Source: Roseococcus suduntuyensis
GTDB taxonomy: Bacteria; Pseudomonadota; Alphaproteobacteria; Acetobacterales; Acetobacteraceae
Length of the DNA stretch: 64,000 bases
Direction: 5' to 3'
NCBI RefSeq assembly: GCF_014196305.1
Contig: NZ_JACIDJ010000002.1
Span: 1-64,000, forward strand
This document shows, one piece after another, positions 34,830 to 44,072 of this stretch. A program made the position numbers and the translations under genes. Every line of letters begins with the position of its first letter. Position 1 is the first letter of the stretch. The notes below the pieces were generated by a model. That model was not told the DNA's origin. It ran no database searches and saw nothing but the letters and a program-made list of their open reading frames with translations.

Positions 34830-35671
34830 GCGCCACCTTGCGGCATGTGGGCTGGGTGCTGCGTGGCAACCCGGTGACGGCGGCGGCGGCGGCGGGGGCC
34901 ACGCTGCTGCTCTTCGTGGCCTTCTTCGCCCCCTGGCTGGCGCCCTACGATCCCATCGCCTCCAACGTGCCCAATGCCTTGCAGCCGCCCTCGGCCGCGC
35001 ATTGGGCGGGCACCGACCAGCTGGGCCGGGACGTGTTCAGCCGCATCCTCTATGGCACGCGGGTGGACCTCGCCATCGCCTTCTCCGCCGTCAGCCTCTC
35101 CTTCGCCATCGGCGCGGTGGTGGGAAGTTTCTGCGGCTATGTCGGCGGCGCGCTGGACCGCGTGGTGGGGCGGCTGGTGGATGTGCTGATGGCCTTCCCG
35201 CTCTTCGTGCTGGCCATGGCGCTGGTGGCCGCACTCGGCAACTCCATCGAGAACATCATCCTCGCCACCGCCTTCATTAACCTGCCCTTCTACATCCGCT
35301 TCGCCCGCGCCGAGGTGAATGTCCGCCGCAACCTGGGCTGGGTGGAGGCCGCGCGCGCCTCGGGCGACAGCGACCTTTCGGTGGTGCTGCGCTTCCTGCT
35401 GCCCAATGTGCTGCCGGCCATGGCGGTGCAGATCTCGCTGAACCTGGGCTGGGCGATTTTGAACGCGGCGGGGCTTTCCTTCATCGGGCTCGGCATCACG
35501 CCGCCCACGCCGGAATGGGGCATCATGGTGGCCGAAGGCGCACGCTTCATCACCTCCGGCCATTGGTGGCTGGTGGCTTTTCCAGGGCTGGCGCTGATGC
35601 TCTCGGTGCTGTGCTTCAACCTGCTGGGCGACGGGCTGCGCGACATCCTCGACCCCCGGATGCGGACATGA
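34826..35671 (+). CDS. ABC transporter permease, DppC type (system 1)
   Basis: From the ATG overlapping the DppB-type stop (ATGA) the product has 281 residues. It has the N-terminal helix LLLFVAFFAPWLAPYDPI, the HWAGTDQLGRDVFSRILYGT motif of DppC permeases and the EAA-loop segment GWVEAARASGDSDLSVVLRF. FLGLGITPPTPEWG-like sequence (FIGLGITPPTPEWG) near the C-terminus is also typical. It pairs with the upstream permease; its stop overlaps the ATPase gene. Confidence 0.92.
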   Translation: MSATLRHVGWVLRGNPVTAAAAAGATLLLFVAFFAPWLAPYDPIASNVPNALQPPSAAHWAGTDQLGRDVFSRILYGTRVDLAIAFSAVSLSFAIGAVVGSFCGYVGGALDRVVGRLVDVLMAFPLFVLAMALVAALGNSIENIILATAFINLPFYIRFARAEVNVRRNLGWVEAARASGDSDLSVVLRFLLPNVLPAMAVQISLNLGWAILNAAGLSFIGLGITPPTPEWGIMVAEGARFITSGHWWLVAFPGLALMLSVLCFNLLGDGLRDILDPRMRT

Positions 35672-37314
35672 CCGGCCCGTTGCTGGAGGTCGAGGACCTT
35701 CACATCCGCTTCTCCACACGACGCGGGCCGGTGGAGGCGGTGCGCGGCATTTCCCTGCGGCTGGCCCCCGGCGAAACGCTGGGCGTGGTGGGCGAAAGCG
35801 GCTCGGGCAAGTCGGTCACGGCCTATGCGGTGACGCACCTGCTGGACCGCGCCGGGAGCATCACCCAGGGGCGCATACGCTTCCGCGGCCGCGACATCAC
35901 CCGCGCCGGGCGGCACGAACTGCGCGAGCTGCGCGGCAGTGCGATGTCCATGATCTTTCAGAACCCGCGCGGGGCGCTGAACCCCATCCGCACCGTGGGG
36001 CGCCAGATCGCGGACGTGCTGCGCGCCCACAACGCCATCACGGCGCGCGAGGCGCGTGAGCGTGCGCTCGACCTGCTGCGCGCCGTGCTGATCCGTGACC
36101 CGAAGGGCAACCTCGACGCCTATCCGCACGAGCTTTCGGGCGGCATGTGCCAGCGCGTGATGATCGCCATGGCCATCGCGTGTGAGCCGGCGTTGATGAT
36201 CGCGGACGAGCCCACCACGGGCCTCGACGTCACCACGCAAAAGACGGTGATGGACCTGCTGGCCCGCATCACGGCCGAGCGCGGCATGGCGATGATCCTC
36301 ATCACGCATGACCTGGGCCTCGCCGCGCAATATTGCCGGCGCGTCGCGGTGATGGAACGTGGCCTGGTGGTGGAGGAAGGTGCGGCCGCGCGGCTCTTCC
36401 AGGCGCCCGACCACCCCTACACGCGCCGGCTGATCGCGGCCTCGCCCACCCGCACCTCCACCGTGGCGGACCTGGTCGAGGGCGATGCCCCGCCACCGCC
36501 CCGACGCGCGCCCCGCGCCCCCGGAACGCCACTGCTGCTGGAAGTGCAGGGCCTGTTCAAGCAATATGCCCGCACCCGCGCCGTGGATGATGTCTCCTTC
36601 ACGCTCGAACCCGGGGAGAGCCTGGGGCTCGTGGGCGAAAGCGGCTCGGGCAAGAGCACCATCTCGCGCCTGATCTGCCGGCTGATTGATGCGACGGCGG
36701 GCGAGATCATTTTCGACGGCCAATCCATCGCGGCGACACCCGCGCGGCACTTCCACAAGGCGCCGCAGCGGCGCGACATCCAGATCGTCTTCCAGGACCC
36801 GACCGACAGCCTCAACCCGCGCTTCAGCGCCTTCGACAGCATCGCCCACCCGCTGCGCCGGCTGGACCGGCTGCCGTCCGAGGCGGCGCTGCGCGCCCGT
36901 GTGGAGGAGTGCGCGGAACGCTGTGGCCTGCCGCGCGAGTTGCTGGACCGCTTCCCGCACCAGCTCTCGGGCGGGCAGAAGGCGCGGGTGGGCATCGCGC
37001 GCGCCATCGCCACGCGCCCGCGCCTCTTGGTGCTGGATGAACCGACGGCCGCGCTGGACGTCTCGGTGCAGGCCGTGATCCTGAAGCTGCTGGACGATCT
37101 GCGGCGCGAGGACGGGCTGGGCTATCTCTTCGTCAGCCACGACCTCAACGTGGTGCGGATGATGTGCGAGCGCACCATCGTCCTGCGCCAGGGCCGCATC
37201 GTGGAACAGGGGCCGAGTGCCGCGCTCTTCGCGGCACCCCAGGCCGCCTATACGCGGGAATTGCTGGCCGCCATCCCGCACTTCGACCCGGAGGCGATGC
37301 GGGAGCCGGCCTAG
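35668..37314 (+). CDS. ABC transporter fused ATPase, DppD-DppF type (system 1)
   Basis: The 548-residue protein contains two complete ABC domains. Domain 1 has Walker [11 protein letters not shown] (near residue 40), signature [16 protein letters not shown] and Walker B LMIADEPTTGLD; domain 2 has [10 protein letters not shown] (near 325), LSGGQKARVGIARAI and LLVLDEPTAALD. Separate dppD and dppF genes are the usual arrangement (systems 2 and 3 here), so this is a gene fusion or a GsiA/YliA-type layout. It powers uptake through the two permeases upstream. Its TAG stop lies inside a 6-bp hairpin (AGCCGG-CCTAGA-CCGGCT, 37304-37321) shared with the convergent gene's stop. Confidence 0.93.
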   Translation: MTGPLLEVEDLHIRFSTRRGPVEAVRGISLRLAPGETLGVVGESGSGKSVTAYAVTHLLDRAGSITQGRIRFRGRDITRAGRHELRELRGSAMSMIFQNPRGALNPIRTVGRQIADVLRAHNAITAREARERALDLLRAVLIRDPKGNLDAYPHELSGGMCQRVMIAMAIACEPALMIADEPTTGLDVTTQKTVMDLLARITAERGMAMILITHDLGLAAQYCRRVAVMERGLVVEEGAAARLFQAPDHPYTRRLIAASPTRTSTVADLVEGDAPPPPRRAPRAPGTPLLLEVQGLFKQYARTRAVDDVSFTLEPGESLGLVGESGSGKSTISRLICRLIDATAGEIIFDGQSIAATPARHFHKAPQRRDIQIVFQDPTDSLNPRFSAFDSIAHPLRRLDRLPSEAALRARVEECAERCGLPRELLDRFPHQLSGGQKARVGIARAIATRPRLLVLDEPTAALDVSVQAVILKLLDDLRREDGLGYLFVSHDLNVVRMMCERTIVLRQGRIVEQGPSAALFAAPQAAYTRELLAAIPHFDPEAMREPA

Positions 37315-37321
37315 ACCGGCT
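37304..37321. terminator. Short hairpin covering both stop codons of convergent transporter operons
   Basis: AGCCGG and CCGGCT pair around a six-base loop. The loop carries the TAG of the plus-strand ATPase gene, and the right arm touches the minus-strand stop. With only 6 bp and no T-run it is a weak candidate for a bidirectional terminator. Confidence 0.3.
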
Positions 37322-38186
37322 ACTTGCGATCCGACCGCGGGTCCAGCGCGTCGCGCAGCCCGTCGCCCGCCAGGTTGAAGGCCAGCACCACCAGGAAGAT
37401 GGCCAGCCCCGGGAAAATGGCGAGCCAAGGCGCCTGCGTCAGGAAGCGCTGCGCCGAGTTCAGCATGGAGCCCCAGGACGGATCGGGCGGCTGCATGCCG
37501 AGGCCGAGGAAGGAGAGCGAGGCCTCGGCGATGATGGCCTCCGCGATGGAGAGCGTCGCCTGCACCATCAAGGGTGGCACGATGTTGGGCGCCACATGCA
37601 CGATGGCCGTGCGCCAGGGCGGGTTGCCGAGCGCACGCGCCGCCTCCACCCAGTCGGTGGACATGGCCTCCAGCGCCATGCCGCGCGCCAGCCGCACGAA
37701 GACCGGCGAGGCCGAGATGGCGATGGCGAGCATCGCGTTCTCCAGCGCCGGTCCCAGGAAGGCGGCCAGGGCGATGGCGAGGATCAGGAAGGGCACCGAG
37801 AGCATGGCGTCCGCGATGCGCGAGATTACCGCATCCACCCAGCCGCCCGCCATGCCCGCCAGCAGCCCGATGGGCACGCCGATGATGACGGCGCCCAGCA
37901 CCGCCAGCACGCCCGCCATCAGCGAGGCGCGCGCCCCCCATATGACGCGCGAGAGCACGTCGCGCCCATTCTCATCCGTGCCGAACCAATGCGCGGCGGA
38001 GGGTGCGCGGCGGATGGCGGTCCAGGAGGTCTGGTTCGGGTCATAGGGGGCCAGCAGCGGGGCGAAGGCCGCCACCAGCACGAAGAGCACCACCACGACG
38101 AGGCCCGCCATGGCGAGGCGGTGCCGCAGGAAGCGGCGGATGGCGCGTTGGGTGGGGCTTTCGCCCGCCTGGATCACGGCACTCAT
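37320..38186 (-). CDS. ABC transporter permease, DppC type (system 2)
   Basis: I start at the ATG at 38186, overlapping the upstream permease stop by 4 bases; the longer frame is inside that gene. The 288-residue protein has VVVVLFVLVAAFAPLLAPYD as first helix, then HWFGTDENGRDVLSRVIWGA, and TDWVEAARALGNPPWRTAIV as the EAA loop, with ASLSFLGLGMQPPDPSWGSM near the end. It is the last gene of the system 2 operon and ends 5 bases from the convergent system 1 ATPase. Confidence 0.92.
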   Translation of the reverse strand: MSAVIQAGESPTQRAIRRFLRHRLAMAGLVVVVLFVLVAAFAPLLAPYDPNQTSWTAIRRAPSAAHWFGTDENGRDVLSRVIWGARASLMAGVLAVLGAVIIGVPIGLLAGMAGGWVDAVISRIADAMLSVPFLILAIALAAFLGPALENAMLAIAISASPVFVRLARGMALEAMSTDWVEAARALGNPPWRTAIVHVAPNIVPPLMVQATLSIAEAIIAEASLSFLGLGMQPPDPSWGSMLNSAQRFLTQAPWLAIFPGLAIFLVVLAFNLAGDGLRDALDPRSDRK

Positions 38187-39130
38187 GCGCGGCGCAGCCT
38201 CGGGTTGATGGCCATGTAGAGGATGTCCGCTAGCAGGCTCAGCAGGACGAAGATGAGGGCGGTGGCCAGCACCACCCCCTGCACCACCGGGTAGTCGCGG
38301 TTGAACACCGCATCCACCACCAGCTTGCCGAAGCCCGGGATGGAGAAGATCTGCTCGGTCAGGACCGCGCCCGAGAGCAGGCGGCCGAACTCGATGGTGC
38401 CAAGCGTCACCACCGGAATCAGCGCGTTGCGGAGCGCATGCTTCCACACCACCACGCGCTCGCGCAGGCCCTTGGCGCGGGCGGTGCGGACATAGTCCTG
38501 GCTCATCGCACCCAGCATGGCGGCACGGGTGTGGCGCATCAGCACGCCGGCCACACCGGTGCCGAGGACGAAGGCCGGCATGATGGTGGTGGCGAGCGAC
38601 TGCCAGGGGTCCTCGGTCAGCGGCACATAGCCCGAGGGCGGCAGCCAACCCAACTGCACGCTGAACAGCAGGATCATCAGGATGCCCAACCAGAAATTGG
38701 GCATGGAAATGCCGAAGAGCGCCGCGCCATTGGCCGCCCAGTCGGCCGGCTGGTCCTTCCGCACGGCGGAGAGGATGCCCAGCGGCACGCCGATCAGCAC
38801 CGCGATGATGAAGGCCATCGCGCCGAGCTGGAAGGTGACGGGCAGCTTCTCCAGGATGAGCTCCGACACCGGCACGCGGATGCGCCAGGAGAAGCCGAAA
38901 TCCCCCTGGATCACGCGCGTGATCCAGGCCCAGTACTGCTCGGGCAGGGAGCGGTCGAGGCGCAGCTCGGCGCGGATCTGCGCCAGCACCTGCTCGTCGC
39001 CCCGCTCCTCACCGGCGAGGATGAGCGCGGGGTCGCCGGGCATCAGCTGCTGCAGCCCGAAGATCATCACGGAGAGGATGAGCAGGGTGGGGATGATCTG
39101 CCCCACCCGCCGCAGCAGCCAGATGCCCAT
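38183..39130 (-). CDS. ABC transporter permease, DppB type (system 2)
   Basis: The 315-residue protein begins MGIWLLRRVGQIIPTLLILS and continues with GDPALILAGEERGD and LRLDRSLPEQYWAWITRVIQ, the standard DppB opening. The EAA-like segment is DYVRTARAKGLRERVVVWKH followed by LRNALIPVVTLG. Length is normal. It starts 4 bases after the binding-protein gene stop and overlaps the DppC-type gene. The ligand of system 2 is unknown. Confidence 0.93.
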   Translation of the reverse strand: MGIWLLRRVGQIIPTLLILSVMIFGLQQLMPGDPALILAGEERGDEQVLAQIRAELRLDRSLPEQYWAWITRVIQGDFGFSWRIRVPVSELILEKLPVTFQLGAMAFIIAVLIGVPLGILSAVRKDQPADWAANGAALFGISMPNFWLGILMILLFSVQLGWLPPSGYVPLTEDPWQSLATTIMPAFVLGTGVAGVLMRHTRAAMLGAMSQDYVRTARAKGLRERVVVWKHALRNALIPVVTLGTIEFGRLLSGAVLTEQIFSIPGFGKLVVDAVFNRDYPVVQGVVLATALIFVLLSLLADILYMAINPRLRRA

Positions 39131-39133
39131 GGG

Positions 39134-40660
39134 TCAGTTCAGCCTGAGGCCCTGGACCCGGATCATCCCATCCGGTACCGGCACATAGCCCTGCAGGCGC
39201 GTGGAATGGATGAAGATGTTCTTCCGGTGCCAGAGATACATGCGGGCCCGGTCCTGCCGCAGCGAGACCTGGTTCAGTTCCGCGTAGAGGGCGCGGCGGC
39301 GGTCGGCGTCCAGTTCGACGCGGGCCGCATCCAGAAGGCGGTCGGCCTCGGGGTTGCTGTAGCGCCCGTCATTGGCGGGGCCGCGGCTGTGGACGAAGGT
39401 GTAGATGTTGCCATCCGGGTCCACGCGGCCCGACCAGCCGAGCAGGAAGGTCTCGAACTCGCCCCTCGTGCTAGCCTGGAGGGAGGAGGCGAATTCCATG
39501 GCGTTGATGCGCAGCTCGAAGCCCGCCTCGCGCACCATGGCCTGGATCACCTCGCCCACCTGGCGCAGGTCGGGGTTGTTCGGGACCGTGAGTTCCACGC
39601 GCACCGGCGTCTGCACCCCGGCCTCGCGCAGCAGCTGGCGGGCGCGGGCGACGTTGCGCGCCTCCGGCTGGAAGTCACGGACATGGAAGGGGTTGGCCGG
39701 CGGCACGGCCTGGGCGGTCGGCGTATAGGCGCCGCTATAGACCACCTGGTTGATGGCCGCGCGGTCAATGGCGAGTTCGAAGGCCTCGCGCACGCGGGGG
39801 TTCTGGCCGAAGGGCGTCTGGGCGCGCGGGCCGTTGTTCAGGTTGTAGGTGATGCCCTGGTAGCCGAGCTCGGGCACCTGCACCACGCGCAGGCGGTTGT
39901 TGCGGGCCACCATCTCGACATGGTCGGGCTCCATCCGCTCGGCGAACTCCACGGCGCCCGACTGGACGTTGGCGATGCGCGCGTTGTTGTCGGGAATGGG
40001 CAGGTAGGTGATGCGGTCGAGGTGGATGACGGACGGGTTCCAATAGTCGGCGAAGCGCTCCACCACGATGCGGCTCTGCGCCACGCGCTCCACGAAGCGG
40101 AAGGGGCCGGCGCAGACGGGGCGCAGGCCGAAGTCGCGCCCGGCGGCCTCGGCGGCGCGCGGGCTCAGGATCATGCCCGAGCGGTCCGTCAGCACGGAGA
40201 GGAAGGCGGCGGAGGGCGCGCGCAGCGTGATGCGGACCGTCAGGGGGTCCACCGCCTCGACCTTCTCGATACCGGTCAGCTCGCTGCGGCGGAAGCTGCC
40301 CTGGAAGCTGGCGTGGCGATTGAGGGAATAGACCACCGCCTCGGCGTCCATCCGCTCGCCGTCATGGAAGCGCACGCCTTCGCGCAGGGTGATGATGAGG
40401 GTGGTGGGGTTTTCCCAGCGATAGCCGGTGGCGAGCATCGGCACCACTTCCAGCTGCTCGTTGATGTCGAACAGCTTGTCGCAGAGCGAGGCGAAGACGA
40501 TGCGCCCGACATAGGTGCGGGCCAGGGTCGGGTCGAGGATGTCCGGGTCCTCGCGCAGGGCGATGCGCAGGTGCTGCTGGGCGGCGGCAGGCTGGGCCGC
40601 GAGCCCGGTGCCGAGCGCGACCCCCACGGCCATGGCCGCGGCGACGAAATGGCGTCTCAT
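39134..40660 (-). CDS. ABC transporter substrate-binding protein (system 2)
   Basis: The ATG at 40660 has AGGGAGA upstream and gives 508 residues with a Sec signal peptide (MRRHFVAAAMAVGVALGTGL, cleavage near AAAQ). LRIALREDPDILDPTLARTY, LITLREGVRFHDGERMD and VYSLNRHASF are SBP_bac_5 blocks; YWNPSVIHLDRITYLPIPDN follows the usual hinge. It is the periplasmic receptor for the two permeases downstream and two ATPases upstream in the same run. The operon order DppD-DppF-SBP-DppB-DppC is common for glutathione or peptide importers. Confidence 0.92.
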   Translation of the reverse strand: MRRHFVAAAMAVGVALGTGLAAQPAAAQQHLRIALREDPDILDPTLARTYVGRIVFASLCDKLFDINEQLEVVPMLATGYRWENPTTLIITLREGVRFHDGERMDAEAVVYSLNRHASFQGSFRRSELTGIEKVEAVDPLTVRITLRAPSAAFLSVLTDRSGMILSPRAAEAAGRDFGLRPVCAGPFRFVERVAQSRIVVERFADYWNPSVIHLDRITYLPIPDNNARIANVQSGAVEFAERMEPDHVEMVARNNRLRVVQVPELGYQGITYNLNNGPRAQTPFGQNPRVREAFELAIDRAAINQVVYSGAYTPTAQAVPPANPFHVRDFQPEARNVARARQLLREAGVQTPVRVELTVPNNPDLRQVGEVIQAMVREAGFELRINAMEFASSLQASTRGEFETFLLGWSGRVDPDGNIYTFVHSRGPANDGRYSNPEADRLLDAARVELDADRRRALYAELNQVSLRQDRARMYLWHRKNIFIHSTRLQGYVPVPDGMIRVQGLRLN

Positions 40661-41694
40661 GTTGTTTCTCCCTGTGATGAGGCCGGCTGGAAAAAGGATT
40701 GCAGGTGCCTGAGCCGCGCATCGGGCGCCATGCGGGGCGCGGGCGGCGGGATGGGCGGCAGGCTGTCCGCGAAGTGGCAGGCGACGCCGCCCACCAGCGC
40801 GGGCATTTCCGCCGCGCAACGCGCCTCGGCATGCGGGCAGCGCGTGCGGAAGCGGCAGCCGGAGGGGGGCGCGATGGGGCTCGGCACATCGCCCGCGATG
40901 GGGGCGCCGCCGCCATGGCCCGGAATGGCCGCCAGCAGTGCGCGGGTATAGGGGTGGCGCGGGTTGGCGAAGATCTCCGCCACGCTGCCCTCCTCCACGA
41001 TCTGGCCGAGATACATGACCGCCACCCGGTTCGCGAGGTGGCGCACCACGCCGAGGTCATGGCTGATCAGCACGAAGGTGAGGCCGAGGTCGCGAATCAG
41101 GTCGCTCAGCAGGTTCACCACCTGCGCCTGCACCGAGACATCCAGCGCCGAGACGGGCTCATCGCCGATGATGAGGCGCGGGCGCGAGGCCAGCGCGCGC
41201 GCGATGGCAATGCGCTGGCGCTGGCCGCCGCTGAACTCGTGCGGCCAACGGCGCGCGTGCTCGGGGCGCAGGCCCACGCGCTCCAGCAGGCTGGCCACCT
41301 CCGCGCGTTCCTGCGCGGGGGGGACGATGCCGTGCAGGCGCAGCGGCTCGGCCACCGCGGCCTCCACCGTCATGCGCGGGTCGAGGCTGCCGAAGGGGTC
41401 CTGGAAGATGATCTGCATCTCGCGCCGCCGCGCGCGCAACGCGCGGGGCGAGAGGGTGCCCAGGTCCTCGCCCGCGAAGCGCACCTGGCCGCTGTCGGGC
41501 GTGATGAGGCGCAGCATGACGCGGCCCAGCGTGGACTTGCCGCAGCCGCTCTCGCCCACGATGGCCAGCACCTCGCCCGCGGCGACCGAGAGCGTCACGC
41601 CATCCACCGCGCGGACCGCGCCGCGGGCACGGCCCATGCCGTCGCGCACGGGGAAATGCTTCACGACGTTGGAGAGGCTCAGCAGGTCGCTCAT
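40657..41694 (-). CDS. ABC transporter ATPase, DppF type (system 2)
   Basis: The 345-residue protein has Walker [10 protein letters not shown], signature FSGGQRQRIAIARAL and Walker B LIIGDEPVSALDVS, plus the C-terminal oligopeptide-transporter tail with the cysteine pattern CRFRTRCPHAEARC. This tail (oligo_HPY) marks DppD/DppF-type proteins. It overlaps both neighbours by 4 bases, showing coupled translation with its DppD-type partner and the binding protein. Confidence 0.93.
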   Translation of the reverse strand: MSDLLSLSNVVKHFPVRDGMGRARGAVRAVDGVTLSVAAGEVLAIVGESGCGKSTLGRVMLRLITPDSGQVRFAGEDLGTLSPRALRARRREMQIIFQDPFGSLDPRMTVEAAVAEPLRLHGIVPPAQERAEVASLLERVGLRPEHARRWPHEFSGGQRQRIAIARALASRPRLIIGDEPVSALDVSVQAQVVNLLSDLIRDLGLTFVLISHDLGVVRHLANRVAVMYLGQIVEEGSVAEIFANPRHPYTRALLAAIPGHGGGAPIAGDVPSPIAPPSGCRFRTRCPHAEARCAAEMPALVGGVACHFADSLPPIPPPAPRMAPDARLRHLQSFFQPASSQGETT

Positions 41695-42662
41695 GCCGCG
41701 AGGCTCGCTTCGAGTGGCGCGCGGTGGCAGGCCACGCCATGCTCGGCGCTAAGCGCGGTCAGCGCCGGCGCCTCGGCCTCGCAGCGCGCGATGCGGAAGG
41801 GGCAGCGCGGCGCGAAGCGGCAGCCCGGCGGTGGGGTGCGGAGGTCGGGCACTGTGCCCTCGATGGAGGCGAGGCGCGCCGTGGGCGACGCCGCCGAGGG
41901 CCGGGCCCCCAGCAGGCCGATGGTGTAGGGATGCTCCGGCCGGGCGAAGAGCTGCGCGGCCGGCGCGTGCTCGACCACCCGGCCCGCATACATGACGGCG
42001 ACATGGTCCGCATGGTCGGCCACCACGCCGAGGTCGTGGGTGATGAGCAGCACGGCCGTGCCCGTCTCGCGCTTCAGCTCGTCCAGCAGCGCCAGGATCT
42101 GCGCCTGCACGGTGACGTCCAGCGCGGTGGTGGGCTCGTCCGCGATCAGCAGCTTGGGGCGGCAGGCCAGCGCCATGGCGATCATGACGCGCTGGCGCAT
42201 GCCACCGCTCATTTCATGCGGGTATTGCCGGGCGCGGCGGGCGGCATCGGGGATGCGCACGCGCTCCAGCATGGCCACCGCCTCACGCGCGGCGTCGGCC
42301 TTGGAGATGGCGCGGTGCGCGCGGATGGCCTCGGCCACCTGGTCACCCGCCGTGAAGGCGGGGTTCAGGCTGGTCATGGGCTCCTGGAAGATCATGGCGA
42401 CATCGCCGCCGCGCAGACGGCGCATCTCGTCGGGGGCGAGGCCCAGCAATTCCTGGCCGGAGAGACGCACCGCGCCCCCCACCTGCGTGCCCTCGGCCAG
42501 CAGCCCGATGATGGCGAGCGCGGTGGCCGACTTGCCGCAGCCGGATTCGCCCACCACGGCCAGGGTCTGCCCCGCGCCCACGCGGAGCGTGAGCCCGTCC
42601 ACCGCCTTCAACCCATTGGGAAAGCGGATGGAAAGCCCCGCCACATCCAGGACAGGCGTCAC
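41691..42662 (-). CDS. ABC transporter ATPase, DppD type (system 2)
   Basis: I start at the GTG at 42662 (VTPVLDVAGLSIRF), which has GGAG seven bases upstream; the frame is open 41 codons further but that sequence has no homology. The 323-residue product has Walker [10 protein letters not shown], signature [16 protein letters not shown], Walker [15 protein letters not shown] and the CRFAPRCPFRIARC tail. It is the first gene of the system 2 operon. A GC hairpin (42786-42813) separates it from the hydrolase gene upstream. Confidence 0.9.
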   Translation of the reverse strand: MTPVLDVAGLSIRFPNGLKAVDGLTLRVGAGQTLAVVGESGCGKSATALAIIGLLAEGTQVGGAVRLSGQELLGLAPDEMRRLRGGDVAMIFQEPMTSLNPAFTAGDQVAEAIRAHRAISKADAAREAVAMLERVRIPDAARRARQYPHEMSGGMRQRVMIAMALACRPKLLIADEPTTALDVTVQAQILALLDELKRETGTAVLLITHDLGVVADHADHVAVMYAGRVVEHAPAAQLFARPEHPYTIGLLGARPSAASPTARLASIEGTVPDLRTPPPGCRFAPRCPFRIARCEAEAPALTALSAEHGVACHRAPLEASLAA

Positions 42663-42785
42663 CTTCCGGCTCCGCCCGACGCGGTGCCGCAGAACAGCCT
42701 TGCTCGCAATATCAATCTCCCGCGGGCTTGTGCCCTGCGTTTCTCCCGGAGAACGAGATATGGCGCAGGGTTCCGGGGCTGGCAA

Positions 42786-42813
42786 GCCGCGCGGCCTCGA
42801 CGTGCCGCGCGGC
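42786..42813 (-). terminator. GC-rich hairpin after the alpha/beta hydrolase gene
   Basis: Two copies of GCCGCGCGGC, each self-complementary, flank an 8-base loop and form a perfect 10-bp stem. On the minus strand it lies 18 bases after the hydrolase stop and upstream of the system 2 transporter operon. Only two T residues follow, so termination may be partial. Confidence 0.45.
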
Positions 42814-42830
42814 GAAACTGGCGCCCTACG

Positions 42831-44072
42831 TCAGGCCAGGCTGTCGAACCAGCGCTTCCATTCGGCGGCGCCACGGGCATAGGTGCCCCGGTGGCTGGTG
42901 GGCCCGGTCGAGATCGCCTCCACCTTGTCGTTGCCCATGGCCTGCTGGAACACCATGGCGAGGCGGCCGATGCCCTGCGTGATGGCTTCGTCGGTATCGC
43001 CGTAGTAGTTGCGCGTGGGCGTGCGCACCACCCAGCGATAGGCCTGATTCTCGAAGAGCATCCTGCCAAAGGGCGACCCCGCGAAGAAGGCCGCGTCGAA
43101 ATAGGGCTCGGCCACCAGGTCGCGCAGCTTGGTGGGGATCTTGGTCGGATCGACCGCCTGGCCCTCATAGGCGCCGCGGCACACGTCATAATGCTCGGGC
43201 TTCAGCAGGGACCGCGCGAGGCCCGGCACCTGATAGTAATTCTCGAAGGAGAAGGACGCCAGGATGAACAGGGTGCCCACCCAGTCGGCGTCGTTGGGAC
43301 GCGGGAAATTCAGGAAGCCGTTCAGTGCCGCCCAGGGGTCCACCGGGGCGCTGGCCGTCGCCGCGGCGCGCACCGGAACCCCGATGGCCTCAAGCCGCTC
43401 CAGCATGGCCATGGTCACATAGCCGCCCTGCGACCACCCGCCGAGAAAGAGCTGCGAGGGCGTGAGGCCCTGCGCCGCGAGAAAGGCGCGCGCGGCGGGC
43501 AGCATGTCCGCAGTCGCCTGCTGGTGGCTCGCCTTCACCATGTAGCCCTGGGGCTCGCGCGAGTCGCCCATGCCGACATAATCCGCACCCGTCAGCAGGT
43601 AGCCCTGCCCGGCGAAGAGCGCGATCATCAGCTGCGTCTCCGGCGAGTTCTCGGGGTAGGAGGGCACCTCCTGTTTTCCGTAGACCGTGCCGTGCTGGTA
43701 GGACACCAGCGGCAAGGTGGTCTGCGGCACCTCGGGAATGGCCACCAGCCCTGTCAGCGCCACGGGCTTGTTGCCGAGTTCCGGCACCACCGAAGGATAG
43801 GTCACGCGATAGAGGCGCACCGCGTTGCGGGCCGCGGGATATTCCACATTCACGCCCGAGAAGGCCGGCATGTCGGTGGTGAGGATGCGATTGAGTCGCG
43901 CCACATCCCAACGTGCGATCTGCGTGGCGGTCACGCCGGCCGGCAGGACGGGGGCGGCGCCCTGGGCACGGGCCATGGGAGCAAGCGCCATCGCGCCCAG
44001 CGTCATTCCCGCGGCCGCGGCGGCAGCCATGTTACGGCGGCCCAGACCCCGGACGGGATTTTCGTCTTGCAT
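42831..44072 (-). CDS. Exported alpha/beta hydrolase (secretory lipase-like)
   Basis: The 413-residue protein has a twin-arginine-type signal (GLGRRNMAAAAAAGMTLGAM, cleavage near ARAQ). The nucleophile elbow is GWSQGG (G-x-S-x-G) near residue 200, preceded by VSYQHGTVYGKQEVPS, a likely oxyanion-hole region, and GADYVGMGDS. The layout recalls secretory lipase/feruloyl-esterase-type hydrolases. It probably hydrolyses an ester in the periplasm. It is upstream of the system 2 transporter on the same strand, so its product might be that transporter's ligand, but a hairpin lies between them. Confidence 0.8.
   Translation of the reverse strand: MQDENPVRGLGRRNMAAAAAAGMTLGAMALAPMARAQGAAPVLPAGVTATQIARWDVARLNRILTTDMPAFSGVNVEYPAARNAVRLYRVTYPSVVPELGNKPVALTGLVAIPEVPQTTLPLVSYQHGTVYGKQEVPSYPENSPETQLMIALFAGQGYLLTGADYVGMGDSREPQGYMVKASHQQATADMLPAARAFLAAQGLTPSQLFLGGWSQGGYVTMAMLERLEAIGVPVRAAATASAPVDPWAALNGFLNFPRPNDADWVGTLFILASFSFENYYQVPGLARSLLKPEHYDVCRGAYEGQAVDPTKIPTKLRDLVAEPYFDAAFFAGSPFGRMLFENQAYRWVVRTPTRNYYGDTDEAITQGIGRLAMVFQQAMGNDKVEAISTGPTSHRGTYARGAAEWKRWFDSLA

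Noticed and set aside
35290-37941. Minus-strand open frame of 883 codons opposite the fused ATPase gene
   Set aside because: Antisense to a gene with two intact ABC domains; composition is that of a shadow frame.
38438-40951. Plus-strand open frame of 837 codons opposite the system 2 binding protein
   Set aside because: It is His/Gly/Asp-rich antisense sequence with no domain; the minus-strand genes have signal peptides and family motifs.
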